Shown here piece after piece: positions 7,106 to 13,014 of a stretch of 13,014 nt of DNA. Location of the stretch: positions 1 to 13,014 of the forward strand of contig JAGOCU010000034.1 of the NCBI GenBank assembly GCA_017998555.1, written 5' to 3'. Each line of letters starts with the position of its first letter. Position 1 is the stretch's first letter. A program made the translations under genes and the position numbers. The stretch is from Thermoflexales bacterium (GTDB lineage: Bacteria > Chloroflexota > Anaerolineae > J036 > Brachytrichaceae). The notes below the pieces were generated by a model. It was not told the DNA's origin and searched no databases. It was given only the letters and a program-made list of their open reading frames with translations.

Positions 7106-7606
7106 TTATCGGGCGCGGGTCACCCGGCGCAATCGCGGGATAAGCGCGCGGACGCCAAAAAACACCGGGATCGACAGCAGCGGATTGAACAGCAGCAAGG
7201 GAATCACCACCGTTGTGGTCGCGGCCGCCAGGTCGATTTCCACGCCTCTGAGTGTCTGCATGCCAATGATCGCCAGATGATAGACGAGGGTCGTAACGGC
7301 CACCCAATTCGTGGCCCGGAACAGGGCTGATGGAATTGGCGCGCGGTCGACGAGTACGGCAACGCCATTGCCGAGCATCAGCGCGAAGACGTTGATCCCA
7401 AATGGCAATCCGGATATGGCCTCCAACGCAATACCCCCCGCAAACAGCGCGATCGCGCCGTCGATATCGCTGAGATGGGCCCAGATGGAGGCGACGACGA
7501 GGGTCAGTCCCGGCCGCCATGCGCCCCGAAAGAACGGCGGCAGCAGCGATGACTCAAGGGCGCCTGCCAGCAGGACCACAAGGATCGGAACAAGAAACCG
7601 GCGCAT
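7106..7606 (-). CDS. mreD: MreD, rod shape-determining membrane protein
   Basis: MreD is an integral membrane component of the Rod complex that works with MreC to modulate PBP2/RodA. The 166-residue product matches the family size and has about five hydrophobic segments (for instance 3-16, 33-45, 49-66, 100-116 and 128-150), beginning MRRFLVPILVVLLAG and ending with a basic tail RLRRVTRAR. Residues such as ESSLLPP (18-24) and GLPFGINVF (66-74) fit the usual MreD pattern. MreD is poorly conserved, so the call relies partly on its place between mreC (19-base gap) and mrdA (13-base gap). No Shine-Dalgarno is visible before the ATG. Confidence 0.88.
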   Translation of the reverse strand: MRRFLVPILVVLLAGALESSLLPPFFRGAWRPGLTLVVASIWAHLSDIDGAIALFAGGIALEAISGLPFGINVFALMLGNGVAVLVDRAPIPSALFRATNWVAVTTLVYHLAIIGMQTLRGVEIDLAAATTTVVIPLLLFNPLLSIPVFFGVRALIPRLRRVTRAR

Positions 7607-7625
7607 TTGGTCTTAGTCCGTTATC

Positions 7626-8525
7626 CTATTTCGCCCCAACCGTCGAGGTAATAACAAGGACGGATTCGAGCCGGTTGAAGTCCACGGCCGGCCGGACGAC
7701 GGCTTCCTTGAATAGCTGCGCGTCGGTGCTCGTGATCCGATCAATCCGGCCCACCGGAAGCAGGCGCGGCAGCAACCCGCCCAGGCCGCTTGTCACGACG
7801 ATATCGTCGGGCGCAATCTCATCGCTCTGGAGCACGTTTGTGATGCGGAGGCTGCCGTCGCTTTGCCCGACGACGGTGCCCGTGGCCCGGCTGCCCACCA
7901 GCACGACATTGACAGAGGATGCGGGATCGATCAACAGAAGCACCTCCGAGCTTGTTTCGTTCACCAGGGCAACGCGACCCGCCAGGCCGAAGCTTCCGCC
8001 TACAACCGCCATGCCTTCGCGAATGCCATGGATGCGGCCCGCGTTGATCACGAGATACCGGGCGTACGGGCTGACCTCGGATCCAATGACGTTGGCGCAG
8101 ATCCCGACGCTGGGCGCGCCCGGATTTGCTTCGCGCGCGTCGTTGCACGCCTTGATGCCAAGGCCAATGACATCGGCGCCGATGATGCCGAAGGAGGGAT
8201 TGTCGACGGCGAAGGCGAGCAACGCCCGATATTGCGAGGCGGTGGCTTTGAACTCGCGCAGTTGCAGGTTTTCGATCTCGAGATCGCGCAGGCGCGCTTC
8301 GAGCTCTGTGTTTCGGGCGCGCAAGACCTGGGTGTCGCTCGTGCCCTGGAAGACGCCGGCAACCGCATTGCCGGCGCCGCGCAACACTTGCTGGAGCGGC
8401 GCGAGGATGATGGTGATCGGGTTGTCCGGGGCGAGCCCTGGATTGCTCAGCCCCAGGATCAGAAGAATCCCAGCCACGAAAAGAAGGATGGGAAGGATGA
8501 ACGACCGATTTCCGCTTCTGTTCAC
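7626..8525 (-). CDS. mreC: MreC, rod shape-determining scaffold protein, GTG start
   Basis: MreC is anchored in the inner membrane and projects outward, where it binds and activates PBP2. The 299-residue protein has a short cytoplasmic N-terminus, one membrane helix (about 9-26), a coiled coil (about 64-100, with ELEARLRDLEIENLQLREF) and the beta-barrel domains of the family (SPYARYLVINAGRIHGIREG, 152-170, and SGLGGLLPRLLPVGRI, 246-261). Compared with the usual layout, residues about 122-147 are an insertion after the ADVIG strand, holding Cys127 and Cys143 and ending in a second NVIG. The start is GTG at 8525, 24 bases after the mreB stop; no in-frame ATG precedes the membrane helix and no Shine-Dalgarno is seen. 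The product is secure. Confidence 0.93.
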   Translation of the reverse strand: MNRSGNRSFILPILLFVAGILLILGLSNPGLAPDNPITIILAPLQQVLRGAGNAVAGVFQGTSDTQVLRARNTELEARLRDLEIENLQLREFKATASQYRALLAFAVDNPSFGIIGADVIGLGIKACNDAREANPGAPSVGICANVIGSEVSPYARYLVINAGRIHGIREGMAVVGGSFGLAGRVALVNETSSEVLLLIDPASSVNVVLVGSRATGTVVGQSDGSLRITNVLQSDEIAPDDIVVTSGLGGLLPRLLPVGRIDRITSTDAQLFKEAVVRPAVDFNRLESVLVITSTVGAK

Positions 8526-8549
8526 AGTTGGGCCAAATTCGGCATTGCG

Positions 8550-9650
8550 CTAATACGGACGGCGCGCCACGGCCGTGCTCGGCGCGGTGCCCCGGGAAGT
8601 GCTGTTGCGTTCCAGGCCCACCAGCACCTCACGCAGTCCCTCGTAGTCCTCCAGGACCATCTCGGCGCCGCGCGCGACGCAGGTAAGTGTGTCCTCGGCC
8701 AGCCAGGTATGAATGTTCGTTTCGTCGGCGACGCGTTCGACCAGGCCCTGAAGCAGCGCGCCGCCGCCGGCCAGCGCGACGCCCGTCTCCATCAGGTCGG
8801 CGACGAGTTCGGGCGGGGTTTCGTCCAGGGTCGAACGAATGGTCTCGACAATGGTGTTGACCGAGACGGACAGAGCTTCCCGAATCTCGATCGAGGAGAC
8901 CTCCACCGCTTCAGGAAGCCCGGTGACGAGGTTGCGCCCGCGCAGCGTCATCGTCTTCTCTTCGGGCAAGGGGAAGGCCGATCCAATCGCGATCTTGATC
9001 TTCTCCGCCATCCGTTCGCCAATCAGCAGGTTGTACTTCTGGCGGGCGTAGTTGACGATATCCTCGTCCATCTCGTCGCCCGCAACCCGGATGGATCGGC
9101 TGACGACAATCCCCCCGAGCGCGAAGACGGCCACCTCGGTTGTGCCGCCGCCGATGTCGACGATCATGCTGCCGTGCGCTTCGGTAACCGGCAAACCAGC
9201 CCCGATCGCGGCCGCCATCGGCTCTTCGATCAGCAGCGCCTCGCGGGCGCCGGCAGACAGGGCGGCGTCGTGGACGGCCCGCTTTTCCACTTCGGTCACG
9301 CCCGAGGGGATGCCAATGACGACGCGCGGGCGGGGGATGCTGAAGAACGATCGACTGTGGGCCTTCTCGATGAAATGCTTCAGCATGGCCTCGGTGATCT
9401 CAAAGTCCGAGATCACGCCATCGCGGAGCGGGCGAATCGCCACGATGCGGGCGGGGGTGCGACCCACCATTTCCTTGGCTTCGGCGCCAACGGCGACGAC
9501 TTCGCGGCTGCGCCGATCAATCGCAACCCATGACGGCTCGTTAATGACAATTCCTTTGCCGCGCACGGCGACAAGGGTGTTGGCGGTTCCGAGGTCAATC
9601 CCCAGGTCAAGGGAGAACAACCCGAGGATTCGGTCGATAAGACTTGGCAT
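8550..9650 (-). CDS. mreB: MreB, bacterial actin of the rod-shape complex
   Basis: MreB forms membrane-bound ATP filaments that move with, and orient, the cell-wall elongation machinery. At 366 residues it shows the actin-family signatures: phosphate-1 DLGTANTLV (19-27), VIGIPSGVTEVEKRAV (111-126), EEPMAAAIGAGLPV (142-155), phosphate-2 DIGGGTTEVAV (165-175), the GERMAEKIKI helix (211-220), and the adenosine motif GGGALLQG (295-302). The N-terminus has hydrophobic residues (IDRILGLF) before the first strand, consistent with membrane contact. The C-terminal 20 residues (NSTSRGTAPSTAVARRPY) extend slightly past the usual end and look unstructured. It is the first gene of the eight-gene minus-strand operon, with a TATAAT about 27 bases upstream of its ATG. 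Confidence 0.97.
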   Translation of the reverse strand: MPSLIDRILGLFSLDLGIDLGTANTLVAVRGKGIVINEPSWVAIDRRSREVVAVGAEAKEMVGRTPARIVAIRPLRDGVISDFEITEAMLKHFIEKAHSRSFFSIPRPRVVIGIPSGVTEVEKRAVHDAALSAGAREALLIEEPMAAAIGAGLPVTEAHGSMIVDIGGGTTEVAVFALGGIVVSRSIRVAGDEMDEDIVNYARQKYNLLIGERMAEKIKIAIGSAFPLPEEKTMTLRGRNLVTGLPEAVEVSSIEIREALSVSVNTIVETIRSTLDETPPELVADLMETGVALAGGGALLQGLVERVADETNIHTWLAEDTLTCVARGAEMVLEDYEGLREVLVGLERNSTSRGTAPSTAVARRPY

Positions 9651-9676
9651 AACTCGTGTATTGGGCGGACGAGTCG

Positions 9677-9682
9677 ATTATA
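9677..9682 (-). promoter_or_regulatory. Probable -10 element of the mreB-rodA operon
   Basis: A perfect TATAAT on the minus strand lies 26 bases before the mreB ATG (9650), which places the transcription start near 9670 and gives a leader of about 20 bases. No convincing -35 hexamer sits at the expected distance (the bases there read GCAGAT), so the assignment rests on the -10 alone. Confidence 0.45.
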
Positions 9683-9702
9683 GGGTCTTCCGGTCTCCGA
9701 TC

Positions 9703-9711
9703 TGCCATAAT
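9703..9711 (+). promoter_or_regulatory. Probable extended -10 promoter of the arginase operon; leaderless start likely
   Basis: TGC followed by CATAAT forms an extended -10 (TGn plus a 5/6 match), with no clear -35. Seven bases downstream lies the arginase ATG at 9719, so the transcript would start at or one base before the initiation codon, as in leaderless mRNAs. No Shine-Dalgarno is seen. The element sits back to back with the mreB -10, about 20 bases apart. Confidence 0.4.
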
Positions 9712-9718
9712 TGAGCGC

Positions 9719-10615
9719 ATGCCCTCTTCGCCTATCACCCTGGTTGGCGCGCCCATCAGCCTTGGCGCAGGCAAGCGCGGCGTTGATCTGGGACCGAGCG
9801 CGCTGCGATATGCCAATATCGGCGAGTGCCTGAGCGCCCTGGGCCATCCCGTCCTTGATCTGGGGAACATCCCCGTGCCATCCGTTCCCGAGCTTGGGCC
9901 GCACCCGAAGTTGAGGTATCTGCCCACTATTTCGGCGTTCTGCGCCGATGTGGCTGATCGGGTGGCCGAAGCAGTCGCTGCCGGCCGGATCCCGCTGATT
10001 CTGGGCGGCGATCACAGCCTGTCAATCGGGTCGGTGGCGGGTTCGGCCCGCGGACGCGACATCGGCCTGATTTGGATCGACGCCCACGGCGATTTCAATA
10101 CCGCCGACATCTCGCCGAGCGGCAACATCCACGGCATGTCACTGGCCTGTCTGACCGGCCACGGGCATGCCGACCTGACGGGCTTCGCCGGGCGCGTCCC
10201 CGCGATCAACCCCGCTTATGTGGCGCTGGTCGGCGTGCGCGATCTGGACCCCGGCGAGCGCCAGGCGCTGCGGGACTCGGGGGTGCGTTGCTTCACCATG
10301 CAGGACATTGACCGGCGCGGCTTTTCGGCGGTCATGGAGGACGCGGTCAGAATTGCGAGTCAGGCTGTCGATGGTTTTCACGTCAGTTTTGATCTGGATG
10401 TGATCGACCCGCGCGAGGCGCCGGGCGTGGGCACGCCGGTGCCGGGCGGCATCTCGTATCGCGAGGCGCATCTGGCGATGGAATTCATCGCCGTCTCGGG
10501 CAGAATGGTTAGCATTGACCTGGTCGAGGACAATCCAGTCCTTGATGATCGCAACAAGACGGCGCTGCTGGGTGTCGAGCTGATCCAGTCGGCGTTTGGC
10601 AAACAGATACTCTAG
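9719..10615 (+). CDS. rocF: Arginase (L-arginine to L-ornithine and urea)
   Basis: This is a manganese ureohydrolase of 298 residues. The metal ligands are all present: His99 in GGDHS, Asp121, His123 and Asp125 in DAHGD, and Asp225 and Asp227 in SFDLD. The motif SGNIHGMSLA (134-143) and DPREAPGVGTPVPGGISYRE (230-249) are arginase hallmarks and argue against agmatinase or formimidoylglutamase, which share the metal site. The start is ATG at 9719 because the protein then begins PSSPITLVGAPIS as arginases do; the frame is open to 9656, but that region holds the promoter. It is the first gene of a plus-strand operon with the P5C dehydrogenase 58 bases downstream. Its ornithine product would need an aminotransferase, not encoded here, to reach the next enzyme. 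Confidence 0.93.
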   Translation: MPSSPITLVGAPISLGAGKRGVDLGPSALRYANIGECLSALGHPVLDLGNIPVPSVPELGPHPKLRYLPTISAFCADVADRVAEAVAAGRIPLILGGDHSLSIGSVAGSARGRDIGLIWIDAHGDFNTADISPSGNIHGMSLACLTGHGHADLTGFAGRVPAINPAYVALVGVRDLDPGERQALRDSGVRCFTMQDIDRRGFSAVMEDAVRIASQAVDGFHVSFDLDVIDPREAPGVGTPVPGGISYREAHLAMEFIAVSGRMVSIDLVEDNPVLDDRNKTALLGVELIQSAFGKQIL

Positions 10616-10661
10616 GACCATGCGCAATACCGTTTCCGGAGGCAACTCCCGGCCCCGGCGC

Positions 10662-10667
10662 AAGGAA
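10662..10667 (+). promoter_or_regulatory. Shine-Dalgarno AAGGAA that sets the P5C dehydrogenase start
   Basis: AAGGAA is spaced 6 bases from ATG at 10674. The upstream in-frame ATGs at 10596 and 10620 have no such site, and the first lies inside the arginase gene. A separate GGAGG at 10638-10642 has no start codon at a useful distance. Confidence 0.6.
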
Positions 10668-10673
10668 AACAGA

Positions 10674-12254
10674 ATGACCCAAGGAACTCCGTTCAAACTC
10701 ACCTACGCGACCATGTTCAATCCGCCGGAGGAATTTCATCGGCGCTTTGAGTCTGCCCTGGCCTCCGTTAAGGCTTCGATGGGGGCGGAATACGGCATGC
10801 TCATCGGCGGGCACGAGCGTCTGGCTGCTCAGAAGTTCGAGAAGCGCTCGCCCATCAATTCCGACTGGGTGTGCGGCGTCTTTCAACGCGGCACGGCTCA
10901 GGATTCCAATGACGCGCTGGCCGCGGCGCGGGCCGCCTTGCCGGGCTGGAGTTCGACGCCATGGCATCGCAGAATCGAGATCGCCCGACATATTGCCGAC
11001 ATCATCGATGAGCGGGCCTATACGATCGGCGCCGCCATGTCGCTTGAAGTCGGGAAGAATCGGGCCGAGGCCATGGGCGATGTCGCCGAGGCGGCCGAAT
11101 TCCTGCGCTATTACAGCGCCGAAATGGAACGCAACAACGGCTACATCGTCGAGATGGGCCGCGACCCGCTGGTTGGGTTCACCGCCCGCAATCATTCGGT
11201 CCTCAAACCCTACGGCGTGTGGGTGGTCATCAGTCCCTTCAACTTCCCGACCGCGCTGTCGGGCGGGCCGGTCGCGGCGGCGTTGATCACAGGCAACACG
11301 GTTGTCCTCAAGCCGGCGACAGACACGCCCTGGTCGGTGCGGCTGCTGATCGACTGTTTCAGGGATGGCGGCCTGCCCGACGGCGTCGTCAACTTTGTCA
11401 CGGGCGGCGGCTCAACGATTGGCCAGGCTCTGATTGACAGTCCCGAAGTTGACGGCATCACCTTCACGGGTTCATACGATGTGGCGATGAAGATCTATCG
11501 CGCCTTTGGGCAGGGCGCCTACCCGCGACCGGCGGTGTTGGAGATGGGGGGGAAAAACGCCGCGCTTGTGTCGCGGAACGCCGATCTGGAGAAGGCGGCC
11601 ACCGGTATCGTGCGATCCGCTTTTGGCCTGCAGGGGCAGAAGTGCTCGGCTTGTTCGCGCGTCTTTGTCGAAGCGCCTGTCTATGACGCGCTCGTCGCGC
11701 GTGTGTCGGCGCTTACCCAGGAGCTCACCATCGGCGACCCGACCGAACGTCGCACCTATCTGGGTCCGGTGATCAACGCCAACGCCTACCGGGAATACCA
11801 GGAGTTCAATGAGGATCTGTCGCAGAGCGGCCATTTCGCGACGGGCGGCCGAGTGCTGACAGACGGCGCCCTGGCCAAGGGTTTCTTCTGCGCGCCGACT
11901 GTCGTGGTGGATGCGCCTTTCACCCACCGGCTGTGGAAAACCGAAATGTTCCTGCCCATCACCATGATCGGCAGGGTGCGCGATCTCGACGAAGGCATGC
12001 GGCATGCCAACGACGTCAATTACGGGCTGACTTCAGGCTTCTATGGCACAGAGGATGAGGGCCGCTGGTACTTTGACCGGATTCAGGCCGGCGTGAACTA
12101 TGTCAATCGGCCAATGGGCGCGACCACCGGCGCCTGGCCGGGGTTCCAGCCCTTTGGCGGGTGGAAGGGCTCCGGTTCCAGCGGCAAGAACGGCGGAGGT
12201 GTTTACTACCTGCCGTTGTACATGCGCGAGCAGATTCAAACGGTGATTTCGTGA
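10674..12254 (+). CDS. rocA: L-glutamate gamma-semialdehyde (1-pyrroline-5-carboxylate) dehydrogenase
   Basis: This NAD-dependent aldehyde dehydrogenase oxidises glutamate semialdehyde, the open form of P5C, to glutamate, the last step of arginine, ornithine and proline breakdown. The 526-residue protein matches the stand-alone RocA/PruA length. It shows SPFNFP (187-192), the nucleotide-binding FTGS (264-267), the general base Glu290 in LEMGGKNAAL, and the nucleophile Cys324 in GLQGQKCSACSR, which is typical of the P5C-dehydrogenase branch. The EEIFGP motif reads TEMFLP (423-428). There is no proline dehydrogenase domain, so it is not a bifunctional PutA. The ATG at 10674 was chosen for its Shine-Dalgarno. 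The gene ends in GTGA, overlapping the proC start by 4 bases. Confidence 0.92.
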   Translation: MTQGTPFKLTYATMFNPPEEFHRRFESALASVKASMGAEYGMLIGGHERLAAQKFEKRSPINSDWVCGVFQRGTAQDSNDALAAARAALPGWSSTPWHRRIEIARHIADIIDERAYTIGAAMSLEVGKNRAEAMGDVAEAAEFLRYYSAEMERNNGYIVEMGRDPLVGFTARNHSVLKPYGVWVVISPFNFPTALSGGPVAAALITGNTVVLKPATDTPWSVRLLIDCFRDGGLPDGVVNFVTGGGSTIGQALIDSPEVDGITFTGSYDVAMKIYRAFGQGAYPRPAVLEMGGKNAALVSRNADLEKAATGIVRSAFGLQGQKCSACSRVFVEAPVYDALVARVSALTQELTIGDPTERRTYLGPVINANAYREYQEFNEDLSQSGHFATGGRVLTDGALAKGFFCAPTVVVDAPFTHRLWKTEMFLPITMIGRVRDLDEGMRHANDVNYGLTSGFYGTEDEGRWYFDRIQAGVNYVNRPMGATTGAWPGFQPFGGWKGSGSSGKNGGGVYYLPLYMREQIQTVIS

Positions 12255-13014
12255 CCGGCTTTCCGCGAACGGCCCTGATCGGCGGCGGGATTATGGGCGA
12301 GGCGATCTGTCGCGCCCTGCTGGCGGCGCGGGTGACGACGCCCGATCAGGTCGCGGTGTCCGACCCGCTGCCGGCGCGTTGCGAGTTCTTTCGGCATGAG
12401 TTGGGAACACACGCCACAACGCGCAATGTGGAAGCGGTTGAAGGAGCTGAACTCGTCATCTTGTCGATCAAACCGCAAAATGCGCGGGATGTCCTGCATG
12501 AACTGAAGGCGGTGACCGGCGAGAAGACTCTGTTCATATCGATCATGGCTGGCGTCCCCCTCCACGCCATGAGCGCGGCGCTGCACCCGGGCCAGCCCAT
12601 TGTGCGGGTCATGCCGAATACGCCCGCTCAGATTGGCATGGGTATCTCGGTCTGGACATGCACGCCGTCGGTAACCGAGGCGCAGAAGGAGCATGCGCGG
12701 CAGGTCCTGGCGGTGATGGGTGAGGAAATCTACGCCGACCACGAAGATTATCTGGACATGGCGACCGCGTTGAACGGCTCCGGTCCCGCCTATGTCTTTC
12801 TGTTCATGGAAGCTCTGATTGATGCGGGTGTGCATATGGGGCTGCCGCGTCACATGGCCGAGAAGCTCGTGACGCAAACCATCAAGGGCAGCGTCGAATT
12901 CGCCGGGCGCAGCCGCCAGCACCCGGCTCAATTGCGCAACCAGGTGACGTCTTCGGGCGGCACAACGGCCGCGGCGCTCTATCAACTTGAGAAGGGCGGC
13001 TTGCGGACGGTCAT
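12251..13014 (+). CDS. proC: Pyrroline-5-carboxylate reductase (partial, C-terminus off the right edge)
   Basis: ProC reduces P5C to proline with NAD(P)H, the final step of proline synthesis. The reading frame starts at GTG 12251, within the GTGA overlap with the dehydrogenase stop, and stays open to the window edge (254 codons; the family has about 270, so only a short C-terminal piece is missing). The N-terminal Rossmann motif ALIGGGIMGEAI is at 8-19, followed by LVILSIKPQ, VRVMPNTPAQIGMG, and the C-terminal dimerisation and active-site motif ALNGSGPAYVFLFMEAL. The TSPGGTT motif reads TSSGGTT near the edge. The overlap indicates translational coupling, so P5C oxidation and reduction enzymes are made together. 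Confidence 0.93.
   Translation, partial: MTGFPRTALIGGGIMGEAICRALLAARVTTPDQVAVSDPLPARCEFFRHELGTHATTRNVEAVEGAELVILSIKPQNARDVLHELKAVTGEKTLFISIMAGVPLHAMSAALHPGQPIVRVMPNTPAQIGMGISVWTCTPSVTEAQKEHARQVLAVMGEEIYADHEDYLDMATALNGSGPAYVFLFMEALIDAGVHMGLPRHMAEKLVTQTIKGSVEFAGRSRQHPAQLRNQVTSSGGTTAAALYQLEKGGLRTV

Noticed and set aside
5077..9533. Further long plus-strand frames opposite mrdA, mreC and mreB (448 and 556 codons among them)
   Set aside because: They oppose genes with intact catalytic or nucleotide-binding motifs and show no recognisable domains of their own.
10620..10673. Upstream ATG at 10620 as the P5C dehydrogenase start
   Set aside because: It has no properly spaced Shine-Dalgarno and adds a basic 18-residue stretch unlike family N-termini; ATG at 10674 has AAGGAA 6 bases away.

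Overview
The window is GC-rich bacterial chromosome with tightly packed genes and no mobile elements, RNA genes or CRISPR array. It carries the genes of a rod-shaped bacterium that elongates with MreB/RodA/PBP2 and places its septum with MinCDE. The fused mreBCD-mrdA-minCDE-rodA order, the GC content and the protein style suggest Chloroflexota or a Clostridia-like lineage. I lean to Chloroflexota, but this is inference and no taxonomic marker settles it.

Layout from left to right. (1) Bases 1-1619, minus strand: a membrane protein recognisable as an Amt/Rh ammonium-transporter fold. Both pore histidines appear to be lost, and a long Pro/Ala-rich tail runs off the left edge. (2) About 1608-2048, plus strand: rsfS (ribosomal silencing factor), with its own promoter and a strong Shine-Dalgarno but no ATG, GTG or TTG at the expected start; the best-placed start is ATA at 1659. 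(3) 2055-2119: a perfect 31-bp inverted repeat with a 3-base loop, acting as a bidirectional terminator between the convergent rsfS and rodA. (4) 2126-9650, minus strand: one eight-gene operon, mreB-mreC-mreD-mrdA-minC-minD-minE-rodA, with gaps of only 3-33 bases. (5) 9651-9718: a compact divergent promoter region. (6) 9719-13014, plus strand: arginase, L-glutamate gamma-semialdehyde (P5C) dehydrogenase and pyrroline-5-carboxylate reductase (cut by the right edge).

The large operon joins the lateral-wall elongation machine (MreB filament, MreC/MreD scaffold, PBP2 transpeptidase, RodA glycosyltransferase) with the MinCDE septum-positioning oscillator, so elongation and division-site choice are probably transcribed together. 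The plus-strand operon is an arginine/proline/glutamate module: arginase gives ornithine, P5C dehydrogenase gives glutamate and ProC makes proline. The ornithine aminotransferase that would connect them is not in the window.

The most unusual points are the degenerate Amt-like protein, the non-canonical rsfS start, the 31-bp perfect palindrome, and the near absence of Shine-Dalgarno sequences across the cell-shape operon. I found no clearly new multi-gene system.
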